Shown piece after piece: positions 17,940-27,147 of a stretch of 64,000 bases of DNA. The first letter of the stretch is position 1. The number at the start of each line of letters is the position of its first letter. Below the pieces are notes generated by a model that was not told where the DNA came from, ran no database searches, and saw nothing but the letters and a program-made list of their open reading frames with translations. The position numbers were made by a program, and so were the translations under genes. Location: the NCBI GenBank assembly GCA_963778895.1, contig CAVZVZ010000002.1, positions 620,001-684,000 of the forward strand, given 5' to 3'. This DNA comes from CAVZVZ01 sp963778895 (GTDB lineage: Bacteria > Actinomycetota > Acidimicrobiia > Acidimicrobiales > Acidimicrobilacustridaceae).

Positions 17940-17986
17940 CCCCTCGTTGTAGGGGATGATCGCATCGCGGTCAACCACTGTCCGAG

Positions 17987-18422
17987 TTAGAGGCCGACCT
18001 GATCGTCGAGCCCGGGCCACGACGATCGCAGCTCCTCGGCGTAAGCCGCGAGCGTAGGCGCTCTCGGCGGCCATGGCATCGAGAAAGCCGTTCACCACGG
18101 CGCGGTAGAAGGGTGCGCTCTCGGGTGGCATCAGCGCGTAGCCCCGGTGGAGCGCGGCCTCGTCGAGCTCCGACGCCACCCGATGCAACGCCAGCGCCAA
18201 GAACTCGATCTGCTCGGTGTCGACGTCGGTGTCCCAGAGGAACACATCCGAGGTGGAAGCGATCAGTTCCCATTCGTCGAGGAATCCGACGAAGCCGGCC
18301 ATCACCTCGGGCTGCAGGTCCGGCGCTCCGGCGGTGGTGCGTTCGTCGAGAACCCCTCGCGCGAAGACGATCCAGGCGGAGGCACTGTCGGCGGCGATCG
18401 GCCCGACGTGGACGTGCACCAC
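17987..18422 (-). CDS. Unknown protein upstream of the Rrf2 gene, one frame break
   Basis: Protein of about 145 residues starting at MVHVHVGPIAADSAS. It is acidic and mainly helical (ERTTAGAPDLQPEV, FLDEWELIASTSDVFLWD, EQIEFLALALHRVASELDE). I do not recognise it. Near 18040 the frame must shift by one base; the corrected frame ends AYAEELRSSWPGLDDQVGL with TAA at 17987, 47 bp before the Rrf2 start. Without this correction the gene would read into Rrf2. The pair may be an operon. Confidence 0.55.
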
Positions 18423-18509
18423 ACCAGCCTACGGCCCGGCTCGGCCGCGGACCGGGCCGCTGGGCACGCCGCGCCCCATGACGCGGTTTACGATCCTGCG
18501 GGAGACCAC

Positions 18510-19130
18510 GTGGGAACGAACGACCGGACTGCATCTCGCAACGTCGCCGAACCGGAGGTGCCTCGCCGACGCTGGGGTCGGGCGCTGCTCTGGATCGGCC
18601 TCATCGGCGTGCTCGTCGTGGGCGCGGTCGTCGTGTCGGTCGCCGTTGACCGCAACGACCAGACCGACTCCGAGCACGTCATGGCCGCCGCGCCGGTCGA
18701 CACCGACATCTTCTGTCAGACCGCGGCCCGCTTCAGCTCGTTCGATCACATCGACATGGCATCCGGGGGCGCCGACCAGGTGGCCGGGCTGGCTACGGTC
18801 GCGACGCAGCTCGAGTCGCTGTCGCCCGCGACGATCGATGACGACTTCGCTGCGGTATCCGACGCCCTCAACAACGTCGCGGTTGCCGTCAACGCGATCC
18901 CTGGTGATGACCCCGCGGGCCTGGCCGTCGTGACGCAGAAGCTCGACGAGGAACTGGGCTCGGTATCCGATCAGGCGAATCAAGCAGCTGACTACATCGA
19001 GCGTTGGTGCGGACCGCTCGACAGTCTGGGCACGAGCATCCCTACATTGCCCGAGGGCGTCACGCTGGACCCGTCGTTGTCGGACTCCTCCACCTCGAGC
19101 TCGAGCCTGCCGGGTCCCGAGGGCGGCTAG
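18510..19130 (+). CDS. Membrane-anchored extracytoplasmic protein of unknown function
   Basis: Protein of 206 residues starting at GTG 18510, preceded by a GGGAG site. A basic segment (PRRRWGR) is followed by one membrane helix (LLWIGLIGVLVVGAVVVSVA), then an acidic extracytoplasmic domain of about 140 residues. The domain has two Cys (DIFCQTAAR and IERWCGPLD) that could form a disulphide, and the protein ends in a Ser/Thr-rich tail. The helical spacing LATVATQLESLSPATIDDDF recalls other actinobacterial secreted proteins of unknown role. It is divergent from the gene at 18422, 87 bp away. Confidence 0.65.
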   Translation: MGTNDRTASRNVAEPEVPRRRWGRALLWIGLIGVLVVGAVVVSVAVDRNDQTDSEHVMAAAPVDTDIFCQTAARFSSFDHIDMASGGADQVAGLATVATQLESLSPATIDDDFAAVSDALNNVAVAVNAIPGDDPAGLAVVTQKLDEELGSVSDQANQAADYIERWCGPLDSLGTSIPTLPEGVTLDPSLSDSSTSSSSLPGPEGG

Positions 19131-19187
19131 TAGCCGGGGTCACCAGTGCCTCGGAGTGACAGGGTCGGTCGAGCCATGCTTCACTAG

Positions 19188-19201
19188 TAGAACACGTTCT
19201 C
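19188..19201. promoter_or_regulatory. KstR-like operator before the acyl-CoA dehydrogenase pair
   Basis: TAGAACACGTTCTC contains the 12-bp inverted repeat AGAACACGTTCT (19189-19200). The reverse strand, GAGAACGTGTTCTA, fits the actinobacterial KstR consensus TnnAACnnGTTnnA at 13 of 14 positions. KstR is the cholesterol-catabolism repressor. The box is 44 bp before ATG 19245. The genes behind it are of the FadE26/27 type, which KstR controls in mycobacteria and rhodococci. Confidence 0.6.
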
Positions 19202-19244
19202 GTTTTGGGACGCCCTGATCATGGGGCCATCGGGGAGGCGCCGG

Positions 19245-20423
19245 ATGTACATCGGCTACGGGCCAGAGCACGAAGAGCTGCGACGGGAGCTGCGCGCGTA
19301 CTACGACCAGCTGTTGACGCCCGAGATCGTCGAACAGCTGGCGAACAGCGAGGGCGTCGGTCCAGTGGCGCGATCGGTCGTGCTGCAGATGGCCGCCGAC
19401 GGCTGGCTCGGCATCGGCTGGCCGAAGGAGTACGGCGGCCAAGGCCGAGGCTTCATCGACCAGTTCATCTTCTTCGACGAGTCCATGCGTGCCGGTGCGC
19501 CGGTGCCGATGCTCACGGTCAACTCCGTCGCGCCGACGATCATGAAGTACGGCACCCAGGCACAGAAGGACTTCTTCTTGCCCAAGATCCTCGCCGGCGA
19601 GATCCATTTCTGCATCGGCTACACCGAGCCTGACTCGGGCACCGATCTCGCGTCGCTGAAGACGACGGCCGTTCGTGACGGTGACGAGTGGTTGATCAAC
19701 GGGCAGAAGATCTTCACGAGCCTGGCTACTGACGCCGACTACGTGTGGCTGGCGGTCCGGACCAATCAGGAAGCGTCGAAGCACAAGGGCATCTCGATGA
19801 TCATCGTGCCCACGAGCACCCCTGGCTTCAAGGCCGTGCCCATCCAGAACTTCGGCAACTTCAACACGAACTACACGTTCTACGAAGATGTGCGTGTTCC
19901 GGTCGACAATTTGGTCGGCGAAGAGAACGGTGGTTGGGGTCTCATCACCAACCAGCTCAACCACGAGCGAGTCACGTTGTGCAGCTCGGGAATCATGGAG
20001 CGCGGGCTCGACGACACGCGTCGCTGGGCTCAAGAAACGGTGCTGGCCGACGGGACGCGGGTCATCGACCAACCGTGGGTTCAGCACAACCTGGCGTGGG
20101 TGCACGCGAACCTCGAGGTCCTGCGCCTCCTGAATTGGCAGGTCGCGTGGAACGCGGAGGCCGGCAATCCCCTCGACCCCGCGGCTGCGTCGACTGTCAA
20201 GGTGCACGGCACCGAGTTCTACATGGAGGGCTTGCGCCGACTGCTCGAGGTGATCAACACGTGCGCGTCGGTGCGCGCCGATTCACCCGACGTCGTACTG
20301 AAGGGCCGCCTGGCCACGTTGCTGCGCGGCCTGCACGTACTCACCTTCGGTGGTGGCACCAATGAGCTGCAGCGCGACCTCATCGCGTTGTTCGGCCTGA
20401 ACATGCCGCCTTCGCCGCGCTGA
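19245..20423 (+). CDS. Acyl-CoA dehydrogenase, FadE26-like (alpha partner)
   Basis: FAD-dependent acyl-CoA dehydrogenase of 392 residues. The N-terminus YGPEHEELRRELRAYYD closely resembles mycobacterial FadE26. Family blocks CIGYTEPDSGTDLASLKT, IPTSTPGFKAVPIQ-like beta region, LITNQLNHERVTLCS and FGGGTNELQRDLIALFGL are present. ATG 19245 follows GGGGAGG; an in-frame ATG at 19221 is less likely. A second, diverged dehydrogenase follows 17 bp later. In steroid degraders FadE26-FadE27 (ChsE4-ChsE5) pairs form alpha2beta2 enzymes for side-chain desaturation, and the order here is the same. That role is inferred. Confidence 0.88.
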   Translation: MYIGYGPEHEELRRELRAYYDQLLTPEIVEQLANSEGVGPVARSVVLQMAADGWLGIGWPKEYGGQGRGFIDQFIFFDESMRAGAPVPMLTVNSVAPTIMKYGTQAQKDFFLPKILAGEIHFCIGYTEPDSGTDLASLKTTAVRDGDEWLINGQKIFTSLATDADYVWLAVRTNQEASKHKGISMIIVPTSTPGFKAVPIQNFGNFNTNYTFYEDVRVPVDNLVGEENGGWGLITNQLNHERVTLCSSGIMERGLDDTRRWAQETVLADGTRVIDQPWVQHNLAWVHANLEVLRLLNWQVAWNAEAGNPLDPAAASTVKVHGTEFYMEGLRRLLEVINTCASVRADSPDVVLKGRLATLLRGLHVLTFGGGTNELQRDLIALFGLNMPPSPR

Positions 20424-20440
20424 TCGACCCAGGAGCCATC

Positions 20441-21572
20441 GTGGATTTCGCACTCACCGAGGAACAGCACGCGATCGTCGATCTGGCCAAGCAGATCCTG
20501 ACCGACAAGTGTGCGCCGGAACGACTGAAAGAGGTCGAGTCCGGTACCGAGTGGTTCGACCGTGAGCTCTGGGCGGAGCTGGCCAAGGCCGACCTGTTGG
20601 GCATCGTGCTACCCGAAGATGTCGGCGGTGGGGGCTTCGGCTTTCTCGAGGCTTGCCTGTTGTTGCAGGAACTCGGTCGGAACGTCGCGCCGGTGCCGTT
20701 GTACGCCACGCTCGTCGCCGCATTGGCCATCGCCGAGTTCGGCACCGAAATCCAACGTCAGCATCTCCTCCCGGGAGTGGCCGCAGGTGAGGTCGTACTC
20801 ACCGCCGCGTTGGCCGAAGGTGATTCGGTCGATCTTCGAGCGCCGTCGACACGGGCCGATCGTGGGGAACGGGGCTGGGTGTTGCGCGGCGCGAAGACCG
20901 TCGTGCCCGCCGCGCACCTCGCCGCCGTGATGATCGTCCCCGCCTGCACGGCGGAGGGCGACGTGTTTCTGTTCCTCGTCGAGCCCGACGCCGACGGCGT
21001 GCAGGTGACGCGCCAGGACACGTTCAATCACGAGCCGACGTTCCACGTCGAGCTGGCCGACGTCGCCGTCGAGGAAGACGCTGTTCTCGGCGGCCTCGAG
21101 CTCGACGGAGCGAGCTGCGCTCGACTGGCTGGTGCAGCGGGCGACGGTGGCCGTATGTGCGGTGGCGTCGGGGGTCGCCGATGCGGGAATGCGCCTCACC
21201 GCCGCATACGCCACGGAGCGCAAGCAGTTCGACCGGCCCATCGCCACGTTCCAGGCCGTCGGACACCGCATGGCCGACTGCTTCGTCGACAACGAGGCGA
21301 TTCGACTGAGCATGTTGCTGGCCGCGAGTCATCTCGCCGAGGGTCGGTCCGCACGCAACGAGGTCGACGTGGCCAAGTACTGGGCGTCGTACGGCGGCAG
21401 TCGCATCGGCCACGCTGGCTTGCATGTGCACGGCGGCATCAGCATCGATCTCGACTATCCGATGCATCGTTACTTCCTGTGGTCGAAGCAGCTCGAGTTC
21501 ATGCTCGGCCCGGGCAACCAGCACCTCGCGACGCTCGGCGCCGCCCTCGCGGCCGAGCCCGTCGCCAGCTGA
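20441..21572 (+). CDS. Acyl-CoA dehydrogenase, FadE27-like (beta partner), one frame break
   Basis: Second subunit of the pair, about 377 residues. The N-terminal helices (FALTEEQHAIVDLAKQIL, LGIVLPEDVGGGGFGFLEA) and the beta domain (RGAKTVVPAAHLAAVMIV) are read first. Near 21118 the frame shifts by one base, joining to the C-terminal FAD-binding part (YATERKQFDRPIATFQAVGH, HGGISIDLDYPMHRYFLWSK). The protein keeps the QFDRPI and HGGIG-like motifs. It is less conserved than its neighbour, as expected for the beta chain of ChsE-type heterotetramers. It is transcribed with the first gene, 17 bp apart. Confidence 0.85.
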
Positions 21573-21648
21573 GACCCTGCACCCATCCGTTCCGGCTGGT
21601 GAACTGCGCGCCAGGGCGCGCCTTTGACCAGCCAGAAGACGGATTAAG

Positions 21649-22584
21649 GTGGTGGACCCTGTGACTGCACCGCCGGAACCGCCGCGCTTCTCGGTGATCG
21701 TGCCGACCTTCAATCGCGCCGACACGCTCGTGCGCACGCTCGCGGTGCTCGCGAATCAGACGTTCGGGGACTTCGAGACGATCGTCGTCGATGACGGGTC
21801 GACCGACGACACGGCCGCCGCGGTCAAGTCCGTCGACTTGGAGCGCCTTTCCTATCGCTGGCAGCCGAACGGCGGCCCTTCGGTCGCGCGCAACACGGGT
21901 GCGGACATGGCGACCGGCGAATACCTCGTCTTCCTCGACACCGGCGACCTGGCCCACCCCGATTGGCTCGCCGCGCTCGACACCATGACCCGTGCCTATG
22001 GCTGCGACGTCGTGTCGTGCGGCGCCGATTTCACCCGGGACGGAACGGTGATGCGCACCGTTCTGCCTCGCCAACTCGGCCTCGGAGCGGGCCGGGTCAT
22101 CGCGTACTTCCGCGCCGGCTGCTTTGCGGTACGGCGTGATCGGTTCTGGGCCGTCGGAGGATTCGACACGGCGATGCGGTTCAGCGAGGTGTCCGAGTTC
22201 GGGATGCGGCTCGGGCAGAGCCTGTCCGGCCAGGCGAATGCGGTGACGCACGTGGCCCGCGGCTTGATCTCGGTCGAGCTGCCCGCGGGCGAGGGCTTCG
22301 GCGGACTGGCGACCTCGCTGGCGTACTCCGACGAACGCCGGCTTCAGACCGCGGAGTACATCCTCGACAAGCACCAGGCCGTGATGGAGCGCGCGCCGGC
22401 TCTGCGTCAGACCTACCTGCGAGTGGCTGGGGTGGCAGCGGCACGACTTGGTCAGTTCTCCCGCGCCCGCGGCTTCTTCACGCGTGCGTGGCGCGCGCAG
22501 CCCCGCGATGCTCGCGAGCTGTTGCGTGCGGGCGCGACCGCCATCCCGGGGCTGCGTTCCCGACTCTGGCCCCCGATCGGCTGA
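21649..22584 (+). CDS. Family 2 glycosyltransferase
   Basis: Cytoplasmic or membrane-associated GT-A glycosyltransferase of 311 residues. Near the N-terminus are SVIVPTFNRADTLVRTLAVL and the nucleotide-sugar segment ETIVVDDGSTDDT; GGPSVARNTGADMATGEYLV follows. The usual D-x-D metal motif reads FLDTGDLAHP, a D-x-x-D variant. The acceptor region is short and lacks membrane helices. Three successive GTG codons (21649, 21652, 21661) could start it. It is followed after 3 bp by a sulfotransferase, suggesting the two modify the same surface glycan or glycolipid. Confidence 0.88.
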   Translation: MVDPVTAPPEPPRFSVIVPTFNRADTLVRTLAVLANQTFGDFETIVVDDGSTDDTAAAVKSVDLERLSYRWQPNGGPSVARNTGADMATGEYLVFLDTGDLAHPDWLAALDTMTRAYGCDVVSCGADFTRDGTVMRTVLPRQLGLGAGRVIAYFRAGCFAVRRDRFWAVGGFDTAMRFSEVSEFGMRLGQSLSGQANAVTHVARGLISVELPAGEGFGGLATSLAYSDERRLQTAEYILDKHQAVMERAPALRQTYLRVAGVAAARLGQFSRARGFFTRAWRAQPRDARELLRAGATAIPGLRSRLWPPIG

Positions 22585-22587
22585 GCG

Positions 22588-23295
22588 ATGTCGGCCCGAG
22601 TACGCGTCCGGCTGCAATTGGACACCTGGCGTGGCCGTGCTCGCCACGAACACACGGCACACTTCCTCCACCCCGGAAAGACGGCTGGCACGGCGGTCAA
22701 GTACGCACTGCAGAACGCTCCGCCGCCCACCAAGTATCGGGTGCGCATGCACACGCACGGTGTTCGCATGAGCGATCTACCTCGTGGCGACAAGTTCTTC
22801 TTCGTCGTGCGGGATCCGGTGGATCGTTTCGTCAGTGGCTTCTCGAGCCGTCAGCGCCAGGGACGTCCTCGTCACAACACTCCGTGGACACCGGCGGAGC
22901 AACGGGCCTTCGAGCGGTTCACCTCACCACAATCGCTCGCTGAGGCGTTGGGGAACACCGGCGAAGATCATGCCGCCGCGGTCGAGGCCATGAACTCGAT
23001 CCAGCACGTGAGCGCGTCGTACTGGTACTGGTTCGGCGATCCGGCGTCCTTCCGTCGCCGTTGGGACGACGTGTTGTTCGTGGGCTTCCAAGAGTCGCTC
23101 GACGCGCAGCTGTCGGTGCTCGCCGAGCGGCTCGGTCTCGAGCGGCTCGAGGTTCCTTCCGACGACGTGCGGGCCAATCGTTCGACGACATCCGCGCCGC
23201 CCCCGCTGACTCCGGCGGCGCGCGAGGTGTTGGCCGAGTGGTACGCCCGCGACTTCGAGTTCGTCGCGCTGTGTCACGAGCTCGTGGGGGATTAG
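22588..23295 (+). CDS. Carbohydrate-type sulfotransferase
   Basis: Protein of 235 residues with two PAPS-binding motifs: the 5'-phosphosulfate loop FLHPGKTAGTAVKYAL and the 3'-phosphate loop FFVVRDPVDRFVSGFSSR. Such enzymes move sulfate from PAPS to sugars or lipids. ATG 22588 lies 3 bp after the glycosyltransferase stop, so the pair is almost certainly co-transcribed. The end overlaps the convergent YCII gene. The acceptor is unknown; sulfated glycolipids or exopolysaccharide are plausible. Confidence 0.82.
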   Translation: MSARVRVRLQLDTWRGRARHEHTAHFLHPGKTAGTAVKYALQNAPPPTKYRVRMHTHGVRMSDLPRGDKFFFVVRDPVDRFVSGFSSRQRQGRPRHNTPWTPAEQRAFERFTSPQSLAEALGNTGEDHAAAVEAMNSIQHVSASYWYWFGDPASFRRRWDDVLFVGFQESLDAQLSVLAERLGLERLEVPSDDVRANRSTTSAPPPLTPAAREVLAEWYARDFEFVALCHELVGD

Positions 23296-23589
23296 GTGAC
23301 CACGTTCCAGGTCGTCACGCGTCGCGAGGGCACCAGGTCGGCGAGCACGTAGGGATCACCATCCGCGAAGGCCTCAGCCACGGCCTCCATGCCAGGAGCG
23401 AACACGAGCACTGCGCTGTCGGCATCACCGAACGCGCCGGCGTTCAAGAGCTCGCCACGCGCCTTTGGCTTCGTCGAGTCGGGCCAGATGGGCTTCGCGG
23501 TGGGGCTTGCGCCGCTCGAGCATGTTGTCGACGTACTCGTAGAGAACCACGGTGTACACCGCGGGTGTGAGGGAAGGAAGATCGGCCAT
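23292..23589 (-). CDS. YCII-related small protein, one frame break
   Basis: Protein of about 98 residues of the YCII/YciI family, a dimeric alpha/beta barrel. It has YTVVLYEYVDNMLERRKPHR, EAHLARLDEAK and the pattern GELLNAGAFGDADSAVLVF followed by ADGDPYVLADLV. The corrected start is ATG 23589 (MADLPSLTP). The frame changes near 23465, where a three-A run in the coding strand seems to have one base too many. It lies 24 bp downstream of a winged-helix gene on the same strand and may form an operon with it. Confidence 0.75.
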
Positions 23590-23613
23590 GGCCCCATCAT
23601 GGTCCGCCGGGTG

Positions 23614-24018
23614 TCAGGCCGCGGACCGGATGGAGCGAAGGAAGGGCCGAGGTACGTGCAGCTCGGTATAAGGCTGGAAGGTGTGGGTGCGGTGCGACGA
23701 GAACTTCACGCCGTCGTCACGCGAGGTGTGCAAGAAGACGGCCTGGTCGGGACGCTCGCCGAGTTTGGCTCGCAGTCGCGAGAGGTGCACGTTGAGGCTG
23801 TTGGCGCTGCGGTGGGTGGCGTCGTTCCACACCTGAGCCGTGATCTCCCGGCGGGCGACGTACGAACCGGAGCGGTCGATCAGGCACGTCAACAGTTCGA
23901 ACTCCTTGCGACGGAGCTCGACCGGCCGGCCGTTCAGCGTCGCCGTCCGTCTCGCTCGGTCGATCAGGAGCCAGGTCGTCGTCTCACGCGCCGCGGCGCG
24001 ATCCGGGGGAACACTCAC
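23614..24018 (-). CDS. Stand-alone OmpR-type winged-helix DNA-binding protein
   Basis: Protein of about 134 residues that is essentially one OmpR/PhoB C-terminal DNA-binding domain: RTATLNGRPVELRRKEFELL, RREITAQVWNDATHRSANSL and NVHLSRLRAKLGERPDQAVF. No receiver domain precedes it. The start is probably GTG 24018. A short frame beginning at an ATG just upstream ends at once, and the longer open frame is not protein-like. Such orphan domains act as unphosphorylated regulators. The gene is divergent from the FAH-family gene at 24137, about 120 bp away. Confidence 0.7.
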   Translation of the reverse strand: MSVPPDRAAARETTTWLLIDRARRTATLNGRPVELRRKEFELLTCLIDRSGSYVARREITAQVWNDATHRSANSLNVHLSRLRAKLGERPDQAVFLHTSRDDGVKFSSHRTHTFQPYTELHVPRPFLRSIRSAA

Positions 24019-24136
24019 AGCACACTTCCGTCTCGGTCGATCATCATGGGTGTGAGTTGTTGCTCGGCCTGGTCGAGCCGGTTCCCGAAATGGGCCGGAC
24101 AGCCTGGTCGGTAGCCACCACGGGAACGGAGAACCC

Positions 24137-25003
24137 ATGAGATTCGTCAGATTTCGCGTCGGCGTCGACGAACGGCTCGGTGTCGAGCTCGACGGTGAGC
24201 TCGCCGACCTGTCGGCCGTCGACCCGTCCGGGTTCGACGACATAGCCACATTGCTGATGGGTCCGGGCCGTGAGGCAGCAGAGCGGGCAGTCGCGCGGGC
24301 GCCGCGAGTTCGCACCGACTCGGTGGCTCTGCTCAACCCGTTGCCTCGACCGCGCATCGTCTTCGCTGTCGGGCTCAACTACGCCGATCACGCGGCCGAG
24401 TCGGGTCAGGCCATCCCCGAGTTCCCCGTTGTGTTCAACAAGCAGGTCAACTGCGTGACCGGTCCGTTCGACCCGATCCACTATCCCCGCGACAGCACGA
24501 TGGTCGACTACGAGGGAGAGCTCGCGTTCGTCATCGGCAAGCCGTGCCGTCACGTTCCCGAAGGCCGCGGGCTCGAACCCATCGGTGGCTACACGGTCAT
24601 GAACGATGTTTCGACGCGCGACTGGCAGTACCGGGCTCCGACCTGGACCCTGGGGAAGTCGTTCGACACGCACGGCCCACTCGGACCGGCGATCGTGACC
24701 GCAGACGAGCTCGGCGATCCGCACTCGCTCGACCTGTCGACGTGGGTGAACGACGAGCTGCGTCAGCACTCGAACACGAGCCAGTTGATCTTCGACTGCG
24801 GTCGGCTCGTCGAGATCCTCTCCACCGTGTGCACCCTGCAGCCCGGTGACGTGGTCAGCACCGGCACACCCGCGGGCGTCGGCCGCTCGATGGTGCCGCC
24901 GCGCCTGCTCGAGGTGGGCGACGTAGTACGCATCGAGATCGAACGCATCGGAACGATCGTCAATCCCGTAGTGCCGGAGCCGGACGCAACCACCCTCTTC
25001 TAG
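24137..25003 (+). CDS. Fumarylacetoacetate hydrolase-family protein
   Basis: Enzyme of 288 residues with the FAH catalytic core: LNYADHAAESGQ, the metal-binding acids in VDYEGELAFVIGK, GYTVMNDVSTRDWQ, GKSFDTHGPLGPAIV and STGTPAGVG. Family members hydrolyse C-C bonds or hydrate 2-oxo acids in aromatic and steroid ring degradation; examples are FAH, HpaG and UbiA-like hydratases. Which reaction applies cannot be told. A GGAG site precedes ATG 24137. The PPOX gene follows in 9 bp and is probably co-transcribed. Confidence 0.88.
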   Translation: MRFVRFRVGVDERLGVELDGELADLSAVDPSGFDDIATLLMGPGREAAERAVARAPRVRTDSVALLNPLPRPRIVFAVGLNYADHAAESGQAIPEFPVVFNKQVNCVTGPFDPIHYPRDSTMVDYEGELAFVIGKPCRHVPEGRGLEPIGGYTVMNDVSTRDWQYRAPTWTLGKSFDTHGPLGPAIVTADELGDPHSLDLSTWVNDELRQHSNTSQLIFDCGRLVEILSTVCTLQPGDVVSTGTPAGVGRSMVPPRLLEVGDVVRIEIERIGTIVNPVVPEPDATTLF

Positions 25004-25012
25004 GGTCTCCCC

Positions 25013-25444
25013 ATGGCTCGCACGATGTCGAAGGAAGAAGCACTGGCGTTCATCGGTGATGAACCGGCCCGCACGGCCAAGCTCGCCACGGTTCGGGTCG
25101 ACGGTCGTCCACATGTCGCGCCGATCTGGGTGGCGCTCGACGAGGATCGACTCGTGTTCAACACGGGTGCCGACACGCTGAAGGGCAAGGCCATTCGGCG
25201 CGATCCCCGGGTGGCGCTGTGCTTCGATGACGAGCGACCGCCGTTCTCCTTCGTCGTCTACGAAGGAGAGGCGACCGTCAGCACCGACCTCGATCAGCTC
25301 CTGAAGTGGTCCACGATCATCGGGGGCCGTTACATGGGCGCCGATCTCGCCGAACAGTTCGGACGACGCAATGCCGTCGAGGGTGAGCTGCTCGTGATCG
25401 TCACGCCGACGTCGATCGTCGCCCAGGCGGACATCGCCGACTGA
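25013..25444 (+). CDS. PPOX-class FMN/F420-binding oxidoreductase
   Basis: Split-barrel flavin-type protein of 143 residues: ARTAKLATVRVDGRPHVAPIW, then DRLVFNTGADTLKGKAIRR-DPRVALCFDDE and a C-terminal EGELLVIVTP. The TxKxxNL-like features and size fit the actinobacterial PPOX class of F420-dependent or FMN-binding reductases. It lies 9 bp after the FAH gene. It meets the convergent SulP gene with no gap (25444/25445). Confidence 0.82.
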   Translation: MARTMSKEEALAFIGDEPARTAKLATVRVDGRPHVAPIWVALDEDRLVFNTGADTLKGKAIRRDPRVALCFDDERPPFSFVVYEGEATVSTDLDQLLKWSTIIGGRYMGADLAEQFGRRNAVEGELLVIVTPTSIVAQADIAD

Positions 25445-27131
25445 TCAAGACCGATCATCGTGGCGGTGCGCGAACGCCTCCAGCACCGTGGGCAGCGTCG
25501 GGAAGATCATGTTCTCGCCGATCGCGTCGATCGCGCCGGCCGGCTCGAGCTCGTCGCGCAGATCTTGTTTGAGTCGGGCCACGCCGAGGGTGACATCGCG
25601 CGCGATGAGCTCGCGGTGTAGTTCGGCGAGGGCGTCGGCGGCGGTGATGTCGACCTCGACGATGGCCTCGACGTTCAACACGAACCACTCGACCGGGATC
25701 TCGGCCGAATCGACCGACGCCAGCGCTCGTAGGCGGAAGTTCTCGGCGTTGGCGAAGCACAGCGGCGCGTCGTACCGGTAGATGATCAAGCCGGGCACGG
25801 TCCTGGCTTCGGGGTAGTCGTTCACGTCGTGAAGGCCGGGTAGGCCGGGGACGGTTCCGAGCACGGCATCGTGCGGTCGGGCCACCCGGCGGAACAGGTC
25901 GAGCACCGACAACGCCACGGCGATGAGGACCCCGTACAGGATGTCGACGAGCAGCACGCCGGCCATGGTCGCCAGTGCCAGGGTCAGCTCGCTCTTGCGG
26001 AAGCGGGCGAGCCGGCGGAACTCGGCCACGTCGATGAGGCGAATGGCGGCGTAGATGACCAACGCACCCAACGCCGCCTGGGGGAACTCGGCCAGCAACG
26101 GGCGCAGGAACAACAGCACGAGTACCACGCTGACCACGACCGCGAGGCCTGTGAGAGGGCTGCGTCCGCCCACCGCGTCGCCGATCACCGTGCGGCTGGC
26201 ACTGCTGCTCACCGGAAAGCCCTGAGTGATTCCGGCGCTGGCGTTCGTGATCCCGAGGGCCAGCAGCTCCTGGTTGGCATCGATCTCGTCGTCGTGGCGA
26301 GCCGCGAAGGAGCGGCCGGTGAGCACGACGTCCGAATACCCGACGACCGCTATCCCGAGCGCGGGACCGAGCAGCGAGCTCAATTCACCCCACGACACAT
26401 TGGGCCATTCGAGCGAGGGAAAGCCGGCGGGGATCTCGCCGACTGTCTTGATGCCTTCGGATTCGAGGCCCAGCACGGCGACCGCAGCGGTTGCCAGCAA
26501 GACGGCGATCAACGGCATGGGGAGCTTGGGGAAGAAATGATTCCCCACGAACAGGAACACCAGCATGGCTGCGCCGAGTGCGAGGGTCGCGCCGTGAACG
26601 TCCCCGATGTTCACGAAGAACGAGCGGACTTGATCCACGAATGTCTCGCCGGTGACGGGAACACCGGTTGTCTTCTCGAGTTGCCCGGCGATCATGATCA
26701 TCGCGACACCAGCCATGTACCCGATCAAGATCGGTCGCGACAGCAGGTCGGCCAGGAAGCCGAGCCGTAGCAAGAAACCGATGATGCAGATCACGCCGAC
26801 GAGAATGGCCAGAGCGCTGGCGAGCGCGGCGTACTTGGCCGGATCACCAACGGCCAGGGGCAGGAGCGCGGCGGCCGTCATCACGGCCGTGGTCGACTCC
26901 GGCCCGACCGACAACTGCGGAGACGATCCGAAGATCGCGTACAGGGTCATCGGGGCCAGCACGGCCCACAACCCGACGATCGGGGGCAGACCGGCCAGCT
27001 CGGCGTAGGCCATGCATTGCGGGATGAGATAAGCGGCGACGGTGACACCGGCCAACAGGTCGCCGCGCAACAGGACGCGGTTCGTAGAGGCGCAGGCGCC
27101 ACGCGTTGGGGATGAGGTCGGGCAGCCGCAT
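25445..27131 (-). CDS. SulP/SLC26-type anion transporter with STAS domain, one frame break
   Basis: Membrane transporter of about 560 residues. The SulP core includes DLLAGVTVAAYLIPQCMAYA, GLPPIVGLWAVLAPMTLYAI, FGSSPQLSVGPESTTAVM and ITQGFPVSSSASRT. A C-terminal STAS domain (IIYRYDAPLCFANAENFRLR, VLNVEAIVEVDITAADAL) follows. The true N-terminus is MRLPDLIPNAWRLRLYE from ATG 27131. The frame changes near 27085, and without repair the upstream esterase appears fused to it. Likely substrates are sulfate, bicarbonate or a dicarboxylate. It starts 17 bp after the esterase stop. Confidence 0.88.
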
Positions 27132-27147
27132 GCCGGGCGTGCGGCGC

